Part shown: in pieces, positions 25,790 to 35,693 of the stretch | Layout: each line of letters starts with the position of its first letter | Position numbering within the stretch: the first letter of the stretch is position 1 | Origin: Agrobacterium larrymoorei | Lineage (GTDB): Bacteria > Pseudomonadota > Alphaproteobacteria > Rhizobiales > Rhizobiaceae | DNA: 64,000 nt | Assembly: GCF_013322225.1 (NCBI RefSeq) | Contig: NZ_JAAMFB010000027.1 | Coordinates: 62,001 to 126,000 of the forward strand | Direction: 5' to 3' | Notes under the pieces: model-generated | Databases searched by the model: none | Seen by the model: only the letters and a program-made list of their open reading frames with translations | What the model was told of the DNA's origin: nothing | Translations under genes and position numbers: made by a program

Positions 25790-26371
25790 TCACCCCTGCC
25801 AAGTTTCCATCGGCGTCCAGTCGCATGTCACCTTCATATCCGCAAGATTAAAACGGAAAAGATTGCCGCCACCGGGCGGTTGATCGCTGGAGCGTTTAAT
25901 GGTGTCGCGGGTCAGGTGGGATTTCAAAAGCGTGCCGACGGCTCCATGACCGACAAAGGCAATCGGCTGTGAAGGGTCGTGATTGGCAAGAACAGTCGTT
26001 ACGGCTTTGACGATTCGTGCCTGCGCGTCTACCGCCGGTTCCCACCCCTTATAGCTGGCGTGGGGGTGAGCAAAAAACCAGTCGGCTGCCCGTTCGAACT
26101 GGTCTGGCGGTAAAAAATCGGTGGCACTGCGGTCATTCTCGTGCATGTCTTCGGCTGTTTCGACCGCGATGCCGCCAACGGATGCAAGAATGCGGGCTGT
26201 TTCCAGCGCCTTGTTCTCAGTGCTGGAAACAACACGGCGTAACTGCTTCGGCCAGCTTCGCGAAGTGGCCAGCCGTGTCCGCTGGATGCCGATATCGGAC
26301 AGTCCCCATTCCGGAACAGGAATGGTGGGGTCGATGCGAACCTGCGGGTGAGTGATATAGAGCGCATACAT
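25790..26371 (-). CDS. Histidine phosphatase family protein with variant RHG motif
   Basis: 193 residues of the phosphoglycerate-mutase-like fold. The usual RHG near the start is ITHPQV (residues 6-11): the catalytic His is kept but Arg is Thr and Gly is Pro. Later motifs are better kept: [22 protein letters not shown] (acid) and [11 protein letters not shown] (second His). Loss of the first Arg weakens phosphate binding, so it may be a modified or non-enzymatic member. It lies between pmtA and pyrF with 14- and 4-base gaps. Confidence 0.8.
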   Translation of the reverse strand: MYALYITHPQVRIDPTIPVPEWGLSDIGIQRTRLATSRSWPKQLRRVVSSTENKALETARILASVGGIAVETAEDMHENDRSATDFLPPDQFERAADWFFAHPHASYKGWEPAVDAQARIVKAVTTVLANHDPSQPIAFVGHGAVGTLLKSHLTRDTIKRSSDQPPGGGNLFRFNLADMKVTCDWTPMETWQG

Positions 26372-26385
26372 GCGCGAAGGCTAAC

Positions 26386-26979
26386 TCAGCTGCGGGTATA
26401 GGTCCACAGCTGCGCGGGCGGAATATTGCGCACGATGAAGTCGTAATGGCGGATATGATAAAGGTGCGGCTGCGCGACGATGGGTGAGACGGCGCCGTAT
26501 GAAATCTGCATTACCGGACGTCCATGCGGAACGCGCTTCAAAAGGTCATCAAGCAGCTTGATGCGGGCGGCCATTGGAAAATTCAGCATCGGTACGGCTG
26601 AAATGACGCAGTCGAACATCTGGTCTTTCTGCTCGCCGAGCGTCTTGTCAAGATCGAAGGCATCACCATTGATGAAATTGACGCCGGGATAATTGTTCTG
26701 GAGTTGCAAGTAAAAATCGGTGGAATATTCGATGGCGGTGACATCATGAGGTTTCAGGCCGCGAGCCAGAATGGCTTTGGTAATGACGCCGGTACCAGGC
26801 CCAAGCTCCAGAACCGGGAGGCCGGAGTGCGGATTGACGATGCTGGCCATCCGTCTCGCGGTTATGCCAGAAGTGGGGACGATTGCGCCAACTTTCTTCG
26901 GCTGGCTGACCATTCCCTTGAAGAAACGTATCTCCTCATCGAACTTCTTGCCGAAGCGCTGTTTCAAACTCAATCCCAT
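26386..26979 (-). CDS. pmtA: Phospholipid N-methyltransferase (PmtA)
   Basis: 197 residues from ATG 26979 (MGLSLKQRFGKKFDEE), chosen for AGAGGGG upstream; a longer frame from 27072 has no family look. The Rossmann SAM motif is VLELGPGTGVITKAI near residue 57, and IRFFKGMVSQPKKVGAIVPTS is the start shared by the Rhizobium/Agrobacterium-type phosphatidylethanolamine methyltransferases. The enzyme makes phosphatidylcholine by three methylations at the inner membrane. Its place next to dnaN is as in Agrobacterium chromosomes. Confidence 0.85.
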   Translation of the reverse strand: MGLSLKQRFGKKFDEEIRFFKGMVSQPKKVGAIVPTSGITARRMASIVNPHSGLPVLELGPGTGVITKAILARGLKPHDVTAIEYSTDFYLQLQNNYPGVNFINGDAFDLDKTLGEQKDQMFDCVISAVPMLNFPMAARIKLLDDLLKRVPHGRPVMQISYGAVSPIVAQPHLYHIRHYDFIVRNIPPAQLWTYTRS

Positions 26980-27114
26980 CCGATTCCCCTCTTCTCCGTT
27001 TCGTGAACATTTGTGGAAACTGTGGCGATATCTTGTCTTGATGTGACGCAAACACAAAGGAAAATGTCGCAATAGGGAAATTAAATGGGTGAAGTTGTTC
27101 CTGAAACGAAAAAA

Positions 27115-27138
27115 GCCAGAGACGGTGGCGTCTCTGGC
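27115..27138 (-). terminator. dnaN terminator
   Basis: On the minus strand GCCAGAGACG (rc of 27129-27138) pairs perfectly with its inverted copy (27115-27124) around four bases, followed by a run of T (complement of 27109-27114). It lies 29 bases past the dnaN stop. Confidence 0.9.
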
Positions 27139-27166
27139 TCCTCATGCGGAATATGCTATTATTCTG

Positions 27167-28285
27167 CTATACTCTCATTGGCATCAGCACATAGAGCGCG
27201 TCATCGCCTGCCGTGTCGCGTACCAGCGTCGGGGAGCCGGCGTCAGCGAGAAGGAAGATCGCGTCTTCTCCGGACAGTTGGGCTGTGATGTCGAGCAGAT
27301 ACTTGGCGTTGAAGCCGATTTCCATCGCATCGTTTTCATAGCCGACCGCGACTTCTTCCGTCGCGCTACCGGAATCCGGGTTGTTGACTGTCAGCGTCAA
27401 CTGGCCATCGGTCAGCGCGAGCTTGACGGCGCGGCCGCGCTCCGAAGAAATGGTCGATACGCGGTCCACGGCCTTTGCGAAGCTCTGGCAATCGACGCGC
27501 ATTTCCTTGTCGTTGCCGGTCGGGATAACGCGCTGATAATCCGGGAACGTGCCATCGATCAGCTTTGAGGTCATGACGATGTCGCCAATGGTGAGGCGAA
27601 TCTTGGCGTCCGAGACTTCGATGGACACTTCCAGTTCCGGGTTGTCGACCAGCTTCTGCAACTCGCCAACGGTCTTGCGCGGAATGATGATACCGGGCAT
27701 TCCTTCAGAACCGGACGGCGCGTCCACATCGGCGCGGGCCAGACGGTGACCGTCTGTGGCAACCGCACGCAGCTTGAGGTCGCCGCCGCTTTCGATGGTG
27801 TGGAAGAAAATGCCGTTGAGATAATAACGGGTTTCCTCTGTGGAAATCGCAAACTGCGTGCGGTCGATCAGCATCTTGAGATCGGTCGCCTTCAGTTTGA
27901 AGCTGTGGCTGAAGGTGCCAGCTGTCAGATCCGGAAAGTCTGTTTCCGGCAGGCACTGCAGCGAGAATTTTGAACGACCAGATGCAACGGTCATCGAGGA
28001 ACCGTCCGGGTTTGTCGCCAACAGGACCTCTGAGCCATCCGGCAGCTTCCGGACGATTTCATAAAGCAGATGTGCGGGCACAGTAGTTGCACCAGCTTGC
28101 TCTACCATGGCCGGTGTTGCTTCGGTGATTTCCAGATCGAGGTCGGTCGCCTTCATGTCCAGATTGGCGCCGGATGCGCGCAGCAGGACGTTGGAAAGGA
28201 TCGGAATCGTGTTGCGCCGTTCCACCACGCGATGAACGTGGTTCAGCGATTTCAGAAGGTTGGACCGCTCAAGAGTAATACGCAT
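27167..28285 (-). CDS. dnaN: DNA polymerase III beta sliding clamp
   Basis: 372 residues from ATG 28285 (MRITLERSNLLKSLNHVHRV), the normal start; the frame runs 22 codons further up without coding look. Three clamp domains are present, with family motifs LLYEIVRKLPDGSEV, MLIDRTQFAISTEETRYYLNG (the start of domain II), ATDGHRLAR and the C-terminal DDALYVLMPMRV that ends in the canonical P-M-R. It holds the polymerase on DNA. It is single, with a terminator after it, and divergent from rsmI. Confidence 0.97.
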   Translation of the reverse strand: MRITLERSNLLKSLNHVHRVVERRNTIPILSNVLLRASGANLDMKATDLDLEITEATPAMVEQAGATTVPAHLLYEIVRKLPDGSEVLLATNPDGSSMTVASGRSKFSLQCLPETDFPDLTAGTFSHSFKLKATDLKMLIDRTQFAISTEETRYYLNGIFFHTIESGGDLKLRAVATDGHRLARADVDAPSGSEGMPGIIIPRKTVGELQKLVDNPELEVSIEVSDAKIRLTIGDIVMTSKLIDGTFPDYQRVIPTGNDKEMRVDCQSFAKAVDRVSTISSERGRAVKLALTDGQLTLTVNNPDSGSATEEVAVGYENDAMEIGFNAKYLLDITAQLSGEDAIFLLADAGSPTLVRDTAGDDALYVLMPMRV

Positions 28286-28542
28286 GGACACTACCGCTTT
28301 CAACCGTTGCAATCCGGGGGAGGCCGGATCGGCAAGATAGTTTCCCGGCAACTGCCGGATAATGGGACAGGCAAAATGGCAGAGTTATAAGGACAAATGC
28401 AAGAGGCGAGCAGCCGGTAGTTTCTCGAATCCGACCCAATACAGCTTGATCCACAGATAAGAATAAGAATGCGACCTTGTTCAGCCGGGCTGGATTGCCC
28501 ATAAAGACGCGAACAAAATGACGGAAATGATGGGACCAGTCG

Positions 28543-29472
28543 TTGACCGATGAAATGTTGAATAGTGCAGAACAGGCCGCCACGGGCAAGACCTTTCGCG
28601 TCGCAGGCGTTGCGGTGCCTGCAAGGCCGCTGGAAAACTCGCTCTATCTGGTGGCAACGCCTATCGGTAATCTCGGCGATATCACTTTGCGCGCACTGGA
28701 TACGCTCGCCGCCGCCGATGTCCTGGCATGCGAGGATACCCGCGTCACACGTATTTTGCTGGAGCGTTACGGCATTCGTAACCGCCCTTTCGCCTATCAC
28801 GAACACAATGCGCAGGAAGCAGGGCCAAAGCTGATCGCAGCATTGGAGGCAGGTAAATCCGTCGCCCTTGTTTCCGATGCCGGAACGCCGCTCGTCTCCG
28901 ATCCGGGTTATCGCTTAGGGCAGATGGCGCTCGAGGCAGGGTACCGGGTGGTGCCGATTCCGGGCGCATCCGCGCCACTGGCAGCGCTGGTGGGCTCCGG
29001 CATGCCGAGTGATTCTTTTCTCTTCGCAGGTTTTCTCCCCGTGAAGGATCGCGGCAAAAGGGATCGGTTGTCCGAACTCGCCAAGATTCCTGCAACGCTC
29101 ATTTTTTTTGAATCTCCGCATCGCATTGGGGCATCTGTGCGGGTGGCGGCGGAAGTGCTGGGCCATGAGCGCCGTGCCGTCGTTTGCCGCGAGCTGACCA
29201 AGACGTTCGAGGAATTCCGTCGGGGCACGCTGGGCGAGTTGGCCGCTTACTACGATGAGGATCGTGTCGTCAAAGGTGAGATCGTGCTTCTGATCGAGCC
29301 GCCATCCTATGACGAAATTCCGGATATCGAAGATGTAGAGAAGCTGTTGAAGGATTTGGTTTCGACCATGCCCGCAGCGAAGGCGGCGGCGGAAGCGTCC
29401 AAATTGACCGGTTTGCCACGAAAAGAGCTTTACCAGCGGCTGCTGGATATAAAGAACGCCGATGGTGGCTGA
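28543..29472 (+). CDS. rsmI: 16S rRNA (cytidine-2'-O)-methyltransferase
   Basis: 309 residues, TTG at 28543 or ATG at 28555 as start. It methylates C1402 of 16S rRNA. Family motifs: [18 protein letters not shown] near residue 30, [32 protein letters not shown] near 110, and FFESPHRI near 187. It overlaps the YraN gene by 11 bases, the usual rsmI-yraN pair. Confidence 0.95.
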   Translation: MTDEMLNSAEQAATGKTFRVAGVAVPARPLENSLYLVATPIGNLGDITLRALDTLAAADVLACEDTRVTRILLERYGIRNRPFAYHEHNAQEAGPKLIAALEAGKSVALVSDAGTPLVSDPGYRLGQMALEAGYRVVPIPGASAPLAALVGSGMPSDSFLFAGFLPVKDRGKRDRLSELAKIPATLIFFESPHRIGASVRVAAEVLGHERRAVVCRELTKTFEEFRRGTLGELAAYYDEDRVVKGEIVLLIEPPSYDEIPDIEDVEKLLKDLVSTMPAAKAAAEASKLTGLPRKELYQRLLDIKNADGG

Positions 29473-29830
29473 GCGGCCGGGTAAAAGCAGGCGTCGTGCA
29501 GAAAGACGTGGCCATGCCGCCGAATATTGGGCGGCACTTTATCTCATGGTCAAAGGCTACCGGATTTTGGCGCTACGCTACCGCACGCCGTTAGGCGAAA
29601 TCGATCTGATCGCCCGGCGAAAAGACGTTATTGTTTTCATCGAAGTGAAGGCTCGTCGCACTGAAACCGGTGCCGTCGATGCCGTTACCTTCGCTTCCCA
29701 GCAGCGAATTCGTGCTTCTGCCGATATGTGGTTGTCGCGACGCAGGGACGCGTCGAGATTATCTTTGCGCTTCGATATTGTGGCCGTCGTGCCCCGACGC
29801 ATACCGAAACATTTCATCGACGCTTTTTGA
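29462..29830 (+). CDS. yraN: YraN family (UPF0102) endonuclease-like protein
   Basis: 122 residues. The fold is a small PD-(D/E)XK-like nuclease: [48 protein letters not shown] (E-D-E-x-K pattern) and [12 protein letters not shown]. The cellular role is not settled. It starts inside the rsmI end, so it is translated with it. Confidence 0.92.
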   Translation: MVAERPGKSRRRAERRGHAAEYWAALYLMVKGYRILALRYRTPLGEIDLIARRKDVIVFIEVKARRTETGAVDAVTFASQQRIRASADMWLSRRRDASRLSLRFDIVAVVPRRIPKHFIDAF

Positions 29831-29893
29831 GCAAACAGCTGAGCGCACGCATTTCGCGTGGATAATTTCTTTGATGCTCTTTATGAGATCAGA

Positions 29894-29922
29894 CTGTAAC
29901 AAATCTGACATCAAACTGTAAA
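29894..29922 (+). promoter_or_regulatory. Pho box before ugpB
   Basis: Three heptamers in direct repeat with an 11-base period: CTGTAAC (29894), CTGACAT (29905), CTGTAAA (29916), separated by AAAT and CAAA. This is the layout bound by PhoB (CTGTCAT-N4 repeats) and lies 67-95 bases before the ATG of ugpB, as expected for a phosphate-starvation operon. Confidence 0.7.
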
Positions 29923-29988
29923 AGCCGCGTCACGGAACGCGCCTATTCGCATCCTCACCCAAACACAGGGCGGTAAAGGATCGAAAAG

Positions 29989-31287
29989 ATGATCAAGAAA
30001 ATTTCCATGGCCGTGATGGCCGTCAGCGTTTCCGCAACATCTTCCATGGCGGCGACCAACATCACCTGGTGGCATGGCATGGGTGGCCGTAACGGCGAAG
30101 TCATCAACGAAGTTTCGCAGAAGTTCAACGCAGCGCAGACCAATTGCGCGCTGACACCTGTTTCCAAGGGCTCCTACGAAGAAGCGCTTGCCAGCGGTAT
30201 TGCTGCTTTCCGCTCCGGCGAACAGCCGAACATTCTTCAGGTATTTGATGCCGGTGCCGCTACCATCATCAATGCCAAGGGCGCTGTCATTCCCGCTGAA
30301 GACATCATCACTAAGGCTGGTTACAAGTTCGACCGCGAAGCCTTCATTCCCGGCGTGCGCTATTTCTACGCCGCTGCCGATGGCAAGTTCGTCGGCATGC
30401 CGTTCAACTCTTCCGCCCCGATCATGTATTTCAATACGGAAGCCTTGAAGAAGGCCGGTGTTGAAGCGCCGAAGACATGGGAAGAGTTTGAAGCCGCTGC
30501 TCCGAAGCTGAAAGAAGCCGGCTTCATTCCGCTCGTTCAGTCGCAGTTGACATGGCAGTTCACCGAAAACTTCTTCTCGCGCAACAACATCCAGTTCGCC
30601 ACCAACAATAACGGTTACGACAGCGTTGTTGATACGCAGTTGAAGGTCACCGACCCGAACCTCGTCATGATGTTCGAAAAGCTGAAGTCCTGGAAGGATC
30701 AGGGCTATTTCGCTTACTACGGTGCTGGCTGGAACGATAACCAGAAGCCGTTCGAAGAAAACAAGGTTGCTTTGTGGATCGGTTCTTCCGGTTCCTTCGG
30801 CGGTCTGCAAAAGACGGCGCAGATGCCTTTCTCGGCAACTTTCCTGCCATACTGGGGCTCGATCAAGGGCGCTGGCACCAACTCCTTTATCGGTGGCGCG
30901 GCTCTCTTCGCAATGTCCGGCAAGTCCGAAGCCGAAAACAAGTGCGTGGCTGACTTCTTCCAGTTCCTGACCTCACCGGAAATTCAGAAGTTCTACCACG
31001 AAGCGACCGGTTACGTTGCCATCACGCAGGCCGCTTACGAACTGGCCAAGAAGGAAGGCTTCTACGAAAAGCAGCCTGTTGCCGAAGTGGGAATCCAGCA
31101 GCTTTCGCTTCAGAGCGGCGAATGGTCCAAGGGTTATCGCCTCGGCTTCTACCCGCAGATCCGCTCCATCATGGAACGCGAGTACGGTCGCATTTTCTCC
31201 GGTGAAGTCTCCGTCAAGGATGCTTTCGACATCATCGAGAAGGAAGGCAACGAGTTGCTTGCCCGCTTCGCCAAGACCGCTGGTTGA
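29989..31287 (+). CDS. ugpB: Glycerol-3-phosphate ABC transporter, periplasmic binding protein
   Basis: 432 residues with signal peptide KKISMAVMAVSVSATSSMAA. It matches the UgpB pattern along its length: ITWWHGMGG, KFNAAQ, SYEEALASGIAAFRSGEQPNILQV, GMPFNSSAPIMYFN, KTWEEFE, GSSGSFGGLQ, GYVAITQAAYELAKKEGFYEK and KGYRLGFYPQIRSIMERE. It collects sn-glycerol-3-phosphate, and probably glycerophosphodiesters, in the periplasm. First gene of ugpBAEC, after a Pho box, so probably induced by phosphate starvation through PhoB. Confidence 0.92.
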   Translation: MIKKISMAVMAVSVSATSSMAATNITWWHGMGGRNGEVINEVSQKFNAAQTNCALTPVSKGSYEEALASGIAAFRSGEQPNILQVFDAGAATIINAKGAVIPAEDIITKAGYKFDREAFIPGVRYFYAAADGKFVGMPFNSSAPIMYFNTEALKKAGVEAPKTWEEFEAAAPKLKEAGFIPLVQSQLTWQFTENFFSRNNIQFATNNNGYDSVVDTQLKVTDPNLVMMFEKLKSWKDQGYFAYYGAGWNDNQKPFEENKVALWIGSSGSFGGLQKTAQMPFSATFLPYWGSIKGAGTNSFIGGAALFAMSGKSEAENKCVADFFQFLTSPEIQKFYHEATGYVAITQAAYELAKKEGFYEKQPVAEVGIQQLSLQSGEWSKGYRLGFYPQIRSIMEREYGRIFSGEVSVKDAFDIIEKEGNELLARFAKTAG

Positions 31288-31310
31288 TTGATCGGCATCT
31301 GAAAAGTGGA

Positions 31311-31340
31311 CCTCCCTTCTGACGAGGGGAGGCTTTCTCT
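31311..31340 (+). terminator. Stem-loop after ugpB, probable partial terminator
   Basis: CCTCCC (31311-31316) pairs with GGGAGG (31327-31332) around 10 bases and is followed by CTTTCTCT. In ugp-type operons such a structure after the binding-protein gene lets it be made in excess of the permeases. Confidence 0.6.
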
Positions 31341-31451
31341 CCTTCAGTCATTAAGGCTCTAGGCCGAAATGACGGTGAGTAGAAGCAGTGCCGTCATGCT
31401 CGCGCTTGTCCTGAGCATCTACCTACGTTGCGGCTGTTGCAACGGGCGTGG

Positions 31452-31474
31452 ATCCTCGGGTCAAGCCCGAGGAT
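31452..31474. repeat. Palindromic intergenic repeat unit
   Basis: ATCCTCGGG (31452-31460), five bases TCAAG, then CCCGAGGAT (31466-31474): perfect nine-base arms. This kind of CGGGTCAAGCCCG hairpin recurs between genes in alphaproteobacterial genomes. Only one copy is seen in this window. It sits in the 276-base gap between ugpB and ugpA. Confidence 0.65.
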
Positions 31475-31563
31475 GACGTCGAGAATGGGCGGGAGTTCCT
31501 GCCTCAATCCGAAGGCCCCTTCCTCTACGAAGGCAAGTCTACAACAAAAAAAGGTTAGCGAGC

Positions 31564-32535
31564 GTGGCCTATACGTCTTCACAACCGCGTCCCGTCCGCT
31601 TCCTGCCGGGCTTCATCACCAGGGCGAAAAAGCCTGTGGCAACATCAGAACCCGCCAAGCGCGTGCAGTTTTCATCGTCCCTGCTGCCCTATCTGTTCCT
31701 CGCCCCGCAGCTTCTGGTGATTTTCGTGTTTTTCTACTGGCCGTCCGTGCAGGCGGTTCAGTCGTCCTTCTATCTGGAAGACCCGTTCGGCTTTGGCTCC
31801 ACCTTCGTCGGCATGTCGAATTATTCTGATGCACTGTTTAGCTCGGAATATCTCAGCATCGCCAAGTTCACCGCTGTCTTCACGGTGCTCGTCACCGTAT
31901 TTTCGCTGGGTATAGGTCTTCTTCTTGCCGTGAAAGCAGATGCGATCATTCGGGGAGCGTCGGCCTACAAGACATTGCTGATCTCGGTCTACGCCATTGC
32001 TCCGCCCGTTGCGGGCCTCATCGGCATGATGTTTTTCGATCAGCACATCGGACCCTTCGTGAAGATCGCGTCCTTCTTGGGCTGGCACATGCAGGTCGGC
32101 GTCAACTATTTCGACACGGCCTTCGCGATGGTCTTTGTGTCGGTGTGGAAGCAAATTCCCTACAACTTCATCTTCTTCCTCTCCGGTCTGCAAAGCGTGC
32201 CGGTTTCGGTGCGCGAGGCTGCCTATCTCGACTGTCGCTCTGGCCTGCGCCGGTTTTGGACGGTCATCATGCCGCTGCTGGCGCCAACAGCGTTCTTTCT
32301 ACTCATCATCAACATCACCTACGCCCTCTTCGATACCTTCGGAATCATCGACGTGATGGTGAAGGACAAGGCCGCCAACAACCCGATCACCCTTGTTTAC
32401 AAGGTGTTTCTGGACGGTTTTCGCGGCAACGATATTGGCGGGTCTTCGGCACAGTCGGTCATTCTCATGGTCGTGGTTTTCGTGCTGACGATCATCCAGT
32501 TCCGCTTCCTCGAAAAACGCATCCATTACGGTTGA
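31564..32535 (+). CDS. ugpA: Glycerol-3-phosphate ABC transporter permease UgpA
   Basis: 323 residues from GTG 31564; the first about 40 are extra compared with the usual 295, and a later start is possible. Six membrane helices, beginning LLPYLFLAPQLLVIFVFFYWPSVQAVQSSFY. The inner-membrane coupling motif EAAYLDCRSGLRRFWTVIMPLLAP is the EAA loop that meets the ATPase. EDPFGFGSTFVGMSNY is the typical UgpA periplasmic loop. Partner of UgpE. Confidence 0.93.
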   Translation: MAYTSSQPRPVRFLPGFITRAKKPVATSEPAKRVQFSSSLLPYLFLAPQLLVIFVFFYWPSVQAVQSSFYLEDPFGFGSTFVGMSNYSDALFSSEYLSIAKFTAVFTVLVTVFSLGIGLLLAVKADAIIRGASAYKTLLISVYAIAPPVAGLIGMMFFDQHIGPFVKIASFLGWHMQVGVNYFDTAFAMVFVSVWKQIPYNFIFFLSGLQSVPVSVREAAYLDCRSGLRRFWTVIMPLLAPTAFFLLIINITYALFDTFGIIDVMVKDKAANNPITLVYKVFLDGFRGNDIGGSSAQSVILMVVVFVLTIIQFRFLEKRIHYG

Positions 32536-32545
32536 GGGATTTTCA

Positions 32546-33388
32546 ATGTACAAAACCAAACCCCTCGACCATCTGGTGCTCATCCTTGGATCGCTGTTTC
32601 TAATGCTGCCGGTCGTCGTCGCTTTCATGACGTCAACGCACACGGCTGCCGAAATCCACATGAACGGCCTGGCCCTCGTTCCCGGCAACAATTTCGTCGG
32701 CACCTATGAGAAAGTGCTCACTCAGAAGGGTGGATTTACGGGCCAGGTCACCGGCCTCAACATGGTCATGAACTCGCTCATCCTTGGCATCGGATTTGCG
32801 GTGGGCAAGATCGTACTGTCGATGATGGCGGCCTACGCCATCGTCTATTTCCGCTTTCGCTTCGCCACGCTTGCGTTCTGGATCATCTTCACAACACTGC
32901 TTCTGCCGCTCGAAGTGCGTATCATGCCGTCCTATGAGGTTATGAGCAAACTGGGGCTCTTGAATTCTTATACCGGTCTTATCGTACCGCTTCTGGCATC
33001 AGCCACGGGCACATTCTACTTTCGGCAGTTTTTCAAATCTATCCCCGATGAGCTGCTGGAAGCAGCCCGCATCGATGGGGCAGGGCCTATCAAGTTCTTT
33101 ATAGACGTCATTATTCCGCTATCGCGGACCATGATGGCCGCTATCTTCATCATCATGTTCGTCTATGGCTGGAACCAGTATCTCTGGCCCATGCTGATGA
33201 CGACCGATGAGAGTTTCTTCACGTTGATGCGCGGCATCAAACAGATCCTGCAGGTCTGGGTCGGTTCGCAAATTCCCGATTACAACGAAGCTCTCGCGCT
33301 TGCAGTGCTCGCCATGCTGCCGCCGGTGATGATCGTCGTCATCTTCCAGCGCTGGTTCATCAAGGGCCTCACCGAAAGCGATAAGTAA
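32546..33388 (+). CDS. ugpE: Glycerol-3-phosphate ABC transporter permease UgpE
   Basis: 280 residues, six membrane helices. The EAA loop reads [30 protein letters not shown] near residue 170. [30 protein letters not shown] is characteristic of UgpE/MalG-type permeases. It follows ugpA after 10 bases and precedes ugpC by 11. Confidence 0.94.
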   Translation: MYKTKPLDHLVLILGSLFLMLPVVVAFMTSTHTAAEIHMNGLALVPGNNFVGTYEKVLTQKGGFTGQVTGLNMVMNSLILGIGFAVGKIVLSMMAAYAIVYFRFRFATLAFWIIFTTLLLPLEVRIMPSYEVMSKLGLLNSYTGLIVPLLASATGTFYFRQFFKSIPDELLEAARIDGAGPIKFFIDVIIPLSRTMMAAIFIIMFVYGWNQYLWPMLMTTDESFFTLMRGIKQILQVWVGSQIPDYNEALALAVLAMLPPVMIVVIFQRWFIKGLTESDK

Positions 33389-33399
33389 GGACAACGACA

Positions 33400-34506
33400 A
33401 TGGCCGAGATCGAAATCAGTCAGGTTTGCAAGGATTACACGAACGGCATCCGCGCCGTGCACGATGTGGACATCTCCATCAGGGACGGCGAATTCATCGT
33501 GCTCGTCGGCCCGTCCGGCTGTGGCAAGTCCACGCTGCTGCGCATGGTGGCGGGCTTAGAGGAAATTTCAGATGGAAAGGTCAGGATAGGTAACCGCGTC
33601 GTCAATGACGTAGAACCCGCTGACCGCGACATCGCTATGGTGTTCCAGAACTATGCCCTCTATCCACATATGTCGGTGCGCGAAAATCTGGAATACGGCC
33701 TGAAAAACCGCAAGACGCCGAAAGCGGAAATCGATGCGCGTGTGGCCGAAGCTGCCCGCATGTTGCAGCTCGAACCCTATCTGGAGCGAAAGCCGCGTGC
33801 CTTGTCCGGTGGGCAGCGCCAGCGTGTCGCTATGGGGCGTGCCATCGTGCGCAAGCCCGCTGCCTTCCTCTTTGACGAGCCGTTGTCGAACCTGGATGCC
33901 AAGCTCCGCGTCTCCATGCGTGGCGAAATCAAGCGACTGCAACGCCGTCTCGGTACGACATCGATCTATGTCACGCATGACCAGCTAGAGGCCATGACGC
34001 TGGCGGACAGGCTGGTTGTGCTGAATGCCGGCCGGATCGAGCAGATCGGCGCGCCGCTCGAGGTTTATCACAAGCCAGCCTCGACCTTTGTTGCCAGCTT
34101 CATAGGCTCTCCAGCCATGAACCTGCTGGCTGGAGAGTTGCACGTAGATCGCCTCGCCGTCGGTCCAGCGATCCTTTCTCTGAACGGCGTTGCTCCTGCA
34201 TCCGGACAGGTCACGGTCGGCATGCGTCCCGAGGATTTGCGCATAGCGAAGGCGGATGAACAGAGCATCGATTTCCGGGTCGATTACATCGAAGAGCTCG
34301 GCTCCCAGCGCCTGGTGCATGGAATGATTGGCGATCAAATGCTGACCGTTTCCCTTTCTGCGGAAATTGAGGTTTCGCAGAAGCTTTCGCTCGCCATTTC
34401 GCCGGAGAAGCTGCATTTTTTCGAAAGCGACAGTGGAAAGCGTATCGAAGGTGCGGCTGGTTCTGTTCCCGTGCAGGCCGCTCAGCCGAAGGCCATGGCT
34501 CACTAA
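33400..34506 (+). CDS. ugpC: Glycerol-3-phosphate ABC transporter ATPase UgpC
   Basis: 368 residues. Walker [10 protein letters not shown] near residue 37, Q-loop [16 protein letters not shown], signature [14 protein letters not shown] near 134, Walker [16 protein letters not shown] near 153, H-loop [14 protein letters not shown], then a MalK-like TOBE/OB regulatory domain ([24 protein letters not shown]). It powers uptake by UgpABE in the cytoplasm. The gene closes the ugpBAEC set; ugpQ is not beside it. Confidence 0.94.
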   Translation: MAEIEISQVCKDYTNGIRAVHDVDISIRDGEFIVLVGPSGCGKSTLLRMVAGLEEISDGKVRIGNRVVNDVEPADRDIAMVFQNYALYPHMSVRENLEYGLKNRKTPKAEIDARVAEAARMLQLEPYLERKPRALSGGQRQRVAMGRAIVRKPAAFLFDEPLSNLDAKLRVSMRGEIKRLQRRLGTTSIYVTHDQLEAMTLADRLVVLNAGRIEQIGAPLEVYHKPASTFVASFIGSPAMNLLAGELHVDRLAVGPAILSLNGVAPASGQVTVGMRPEDLRIAKADEQSIDFRVDYIEELGSQRLVHGMIGDQMLTVSLSAEIEVSQKLSLAISPEKLHFFESDSGKRIEGAAGSVPVQAAQPKAMAH

Positions 34507-34609
34507 AAGGTACAAGCAAGCCATTCCATTAAAATTGATCCAATTTATGGAAGAGCTTTCTTACTCCGTTTGTGGTATGGCGTTCCCATTGCAAGGTTGG
34601 GGACGCAAT

Positions 34610-35116
34610 ATGGTTCTGAAGATGATGATCGCGAGTGCAGCCGCCATGGCCGCTCGCTCCGTGCCGCTAATGCCGCTATCGTCGAGTGGTGGAAAAACGG
34701 ATGCCGTGGTGTCCGCAGCTTCTCATGCGCTGGATATGCAGTCCTCGCCAATTAACCCGGACTGGATACTTGAAGGCGATCCGCAAGCGCGCATGGCAAA
34801 TCATTCCCGCAGCAATGACCGTGCTTCCTATACGGCCCTGTGGGATTGCACGGCAGGCAAGTTTCGCTGGTTCTTCGGTTGGGACGAAACTGTTCACATT
34901 CTCGAAGGCGAAGTCCATGTTACGGCTGAGGACGGCTCTATACATGTCTTGCGCGCAGGCGATGTTGCCTATTTCAAGGCGGGGACATGGGCTACCTGGC
35001 GAGTGGACCACTACGTACGAAAGGTCGCCTTCCTGCGCCGTCCATTCCCTTGGCCTATTGCCATTGCCTATCGCATCAAGAACAAACTCATCCCAGCAAA
35101 ATCACCTTCTTTCTAG
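34610..35116 (+). CDS. Cupin domain protein (DUF861-like)
   Basis: 168 residues from ATG 34610 with GGGGA upstream; ATG 34547 is also in frame. After a hydrophobic N-terminus it has the cupin_3 core: ASYTALWDCTAGKFRWFFGWDETVHILEGEVHVTAEDG and VLRAGDVAYFKAGTWATWRVDHYVRKVAFLRRP. It lies 103 bases after ugpC on the same strand but need not be in the operon. Substrate not known. The C-terminal PFPWPIAIAYRIKNK looks amphipathic. Confidence 0.78.
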   Translation: MVLKMMIASAAAMAARSVPLMPLSSSGGKTDAVVSAASHALDMQSSPINPDWILEGDPQARMANHSRSNDRASYTALWDCTAGKFRWFFGWDETVHILEGEVHVTAEDGSIHVLRAGDVAYFKAGTWATWRVDHYVRKVAFLRRPFPWPIAIAYRIKNKLIPAKSPSF

Positions 35117-35693
35117 GTGGTGTTGACGCCTAAGGTTTTTGAGCTTGTTAAGTTTGCTGCGAGTTTGACCGGGCCCGTTAAGTCAGCCAGTGGCGCTTCA
35201 TATCGACACACGAAACGCTAAAACTGTTATGTTTGTCGAAGAAACGCTCGACATCGTTACGCTCCTGTAAAGTTCGATGTTTTGGGAGCGTTGGGGGATG
35301 CTACGTTAAGTTTCTTCGGAATGACCACGTATGTTCCGGCATAGGAAACAAATGTCGCACAGATGATCAGCACCGTAGCCTCGTCGGTGCGAGCGGACCC
35401 CGGCTTTCTGGCATATACACGGCGCTTTTCATCGACATTTTAAAGACTGACAAAGTCTCCGCTAAACTCTCTATAAGATTTAACGATTCTTCGCCGGTTG
35501 AAGGTTTGGGCGAGTTGACAGTTGCTGCCTCATACCCAAACAGTAGCTTGCAACCAAGGTTCGTGCTTTTCAAACTACTCCGTTTTTACCCTGCACGATG
35601 CCTGCATTCTGCTCCCGGTAGGACCGCAGACAACCGACGACTTTATGTGGAATTCAAAAGATTTGAGGGGGAACGGCGGGGGCGAGTTCAATA
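35117..35693. other. Gene-free stretch before tRNA-Ser
   Basis: 577 bases with no gene I can support. Frames on both strands are open here but lack family look, ribosome sites and coding bias. A short frame (35322-35459) would read MTTYVPA, a stop, then about 38 sensible-looking codons, which may be a decayed gene. No RNA gene, repeat or terminator stands out. Confidence 0.4.

Noticed and set aside
34367-35116. Cupin gene starting inside ugpC
   Set aside because: The first 81 codons of that frame overlap ugpC without family look; the start at 34610 is more credible.
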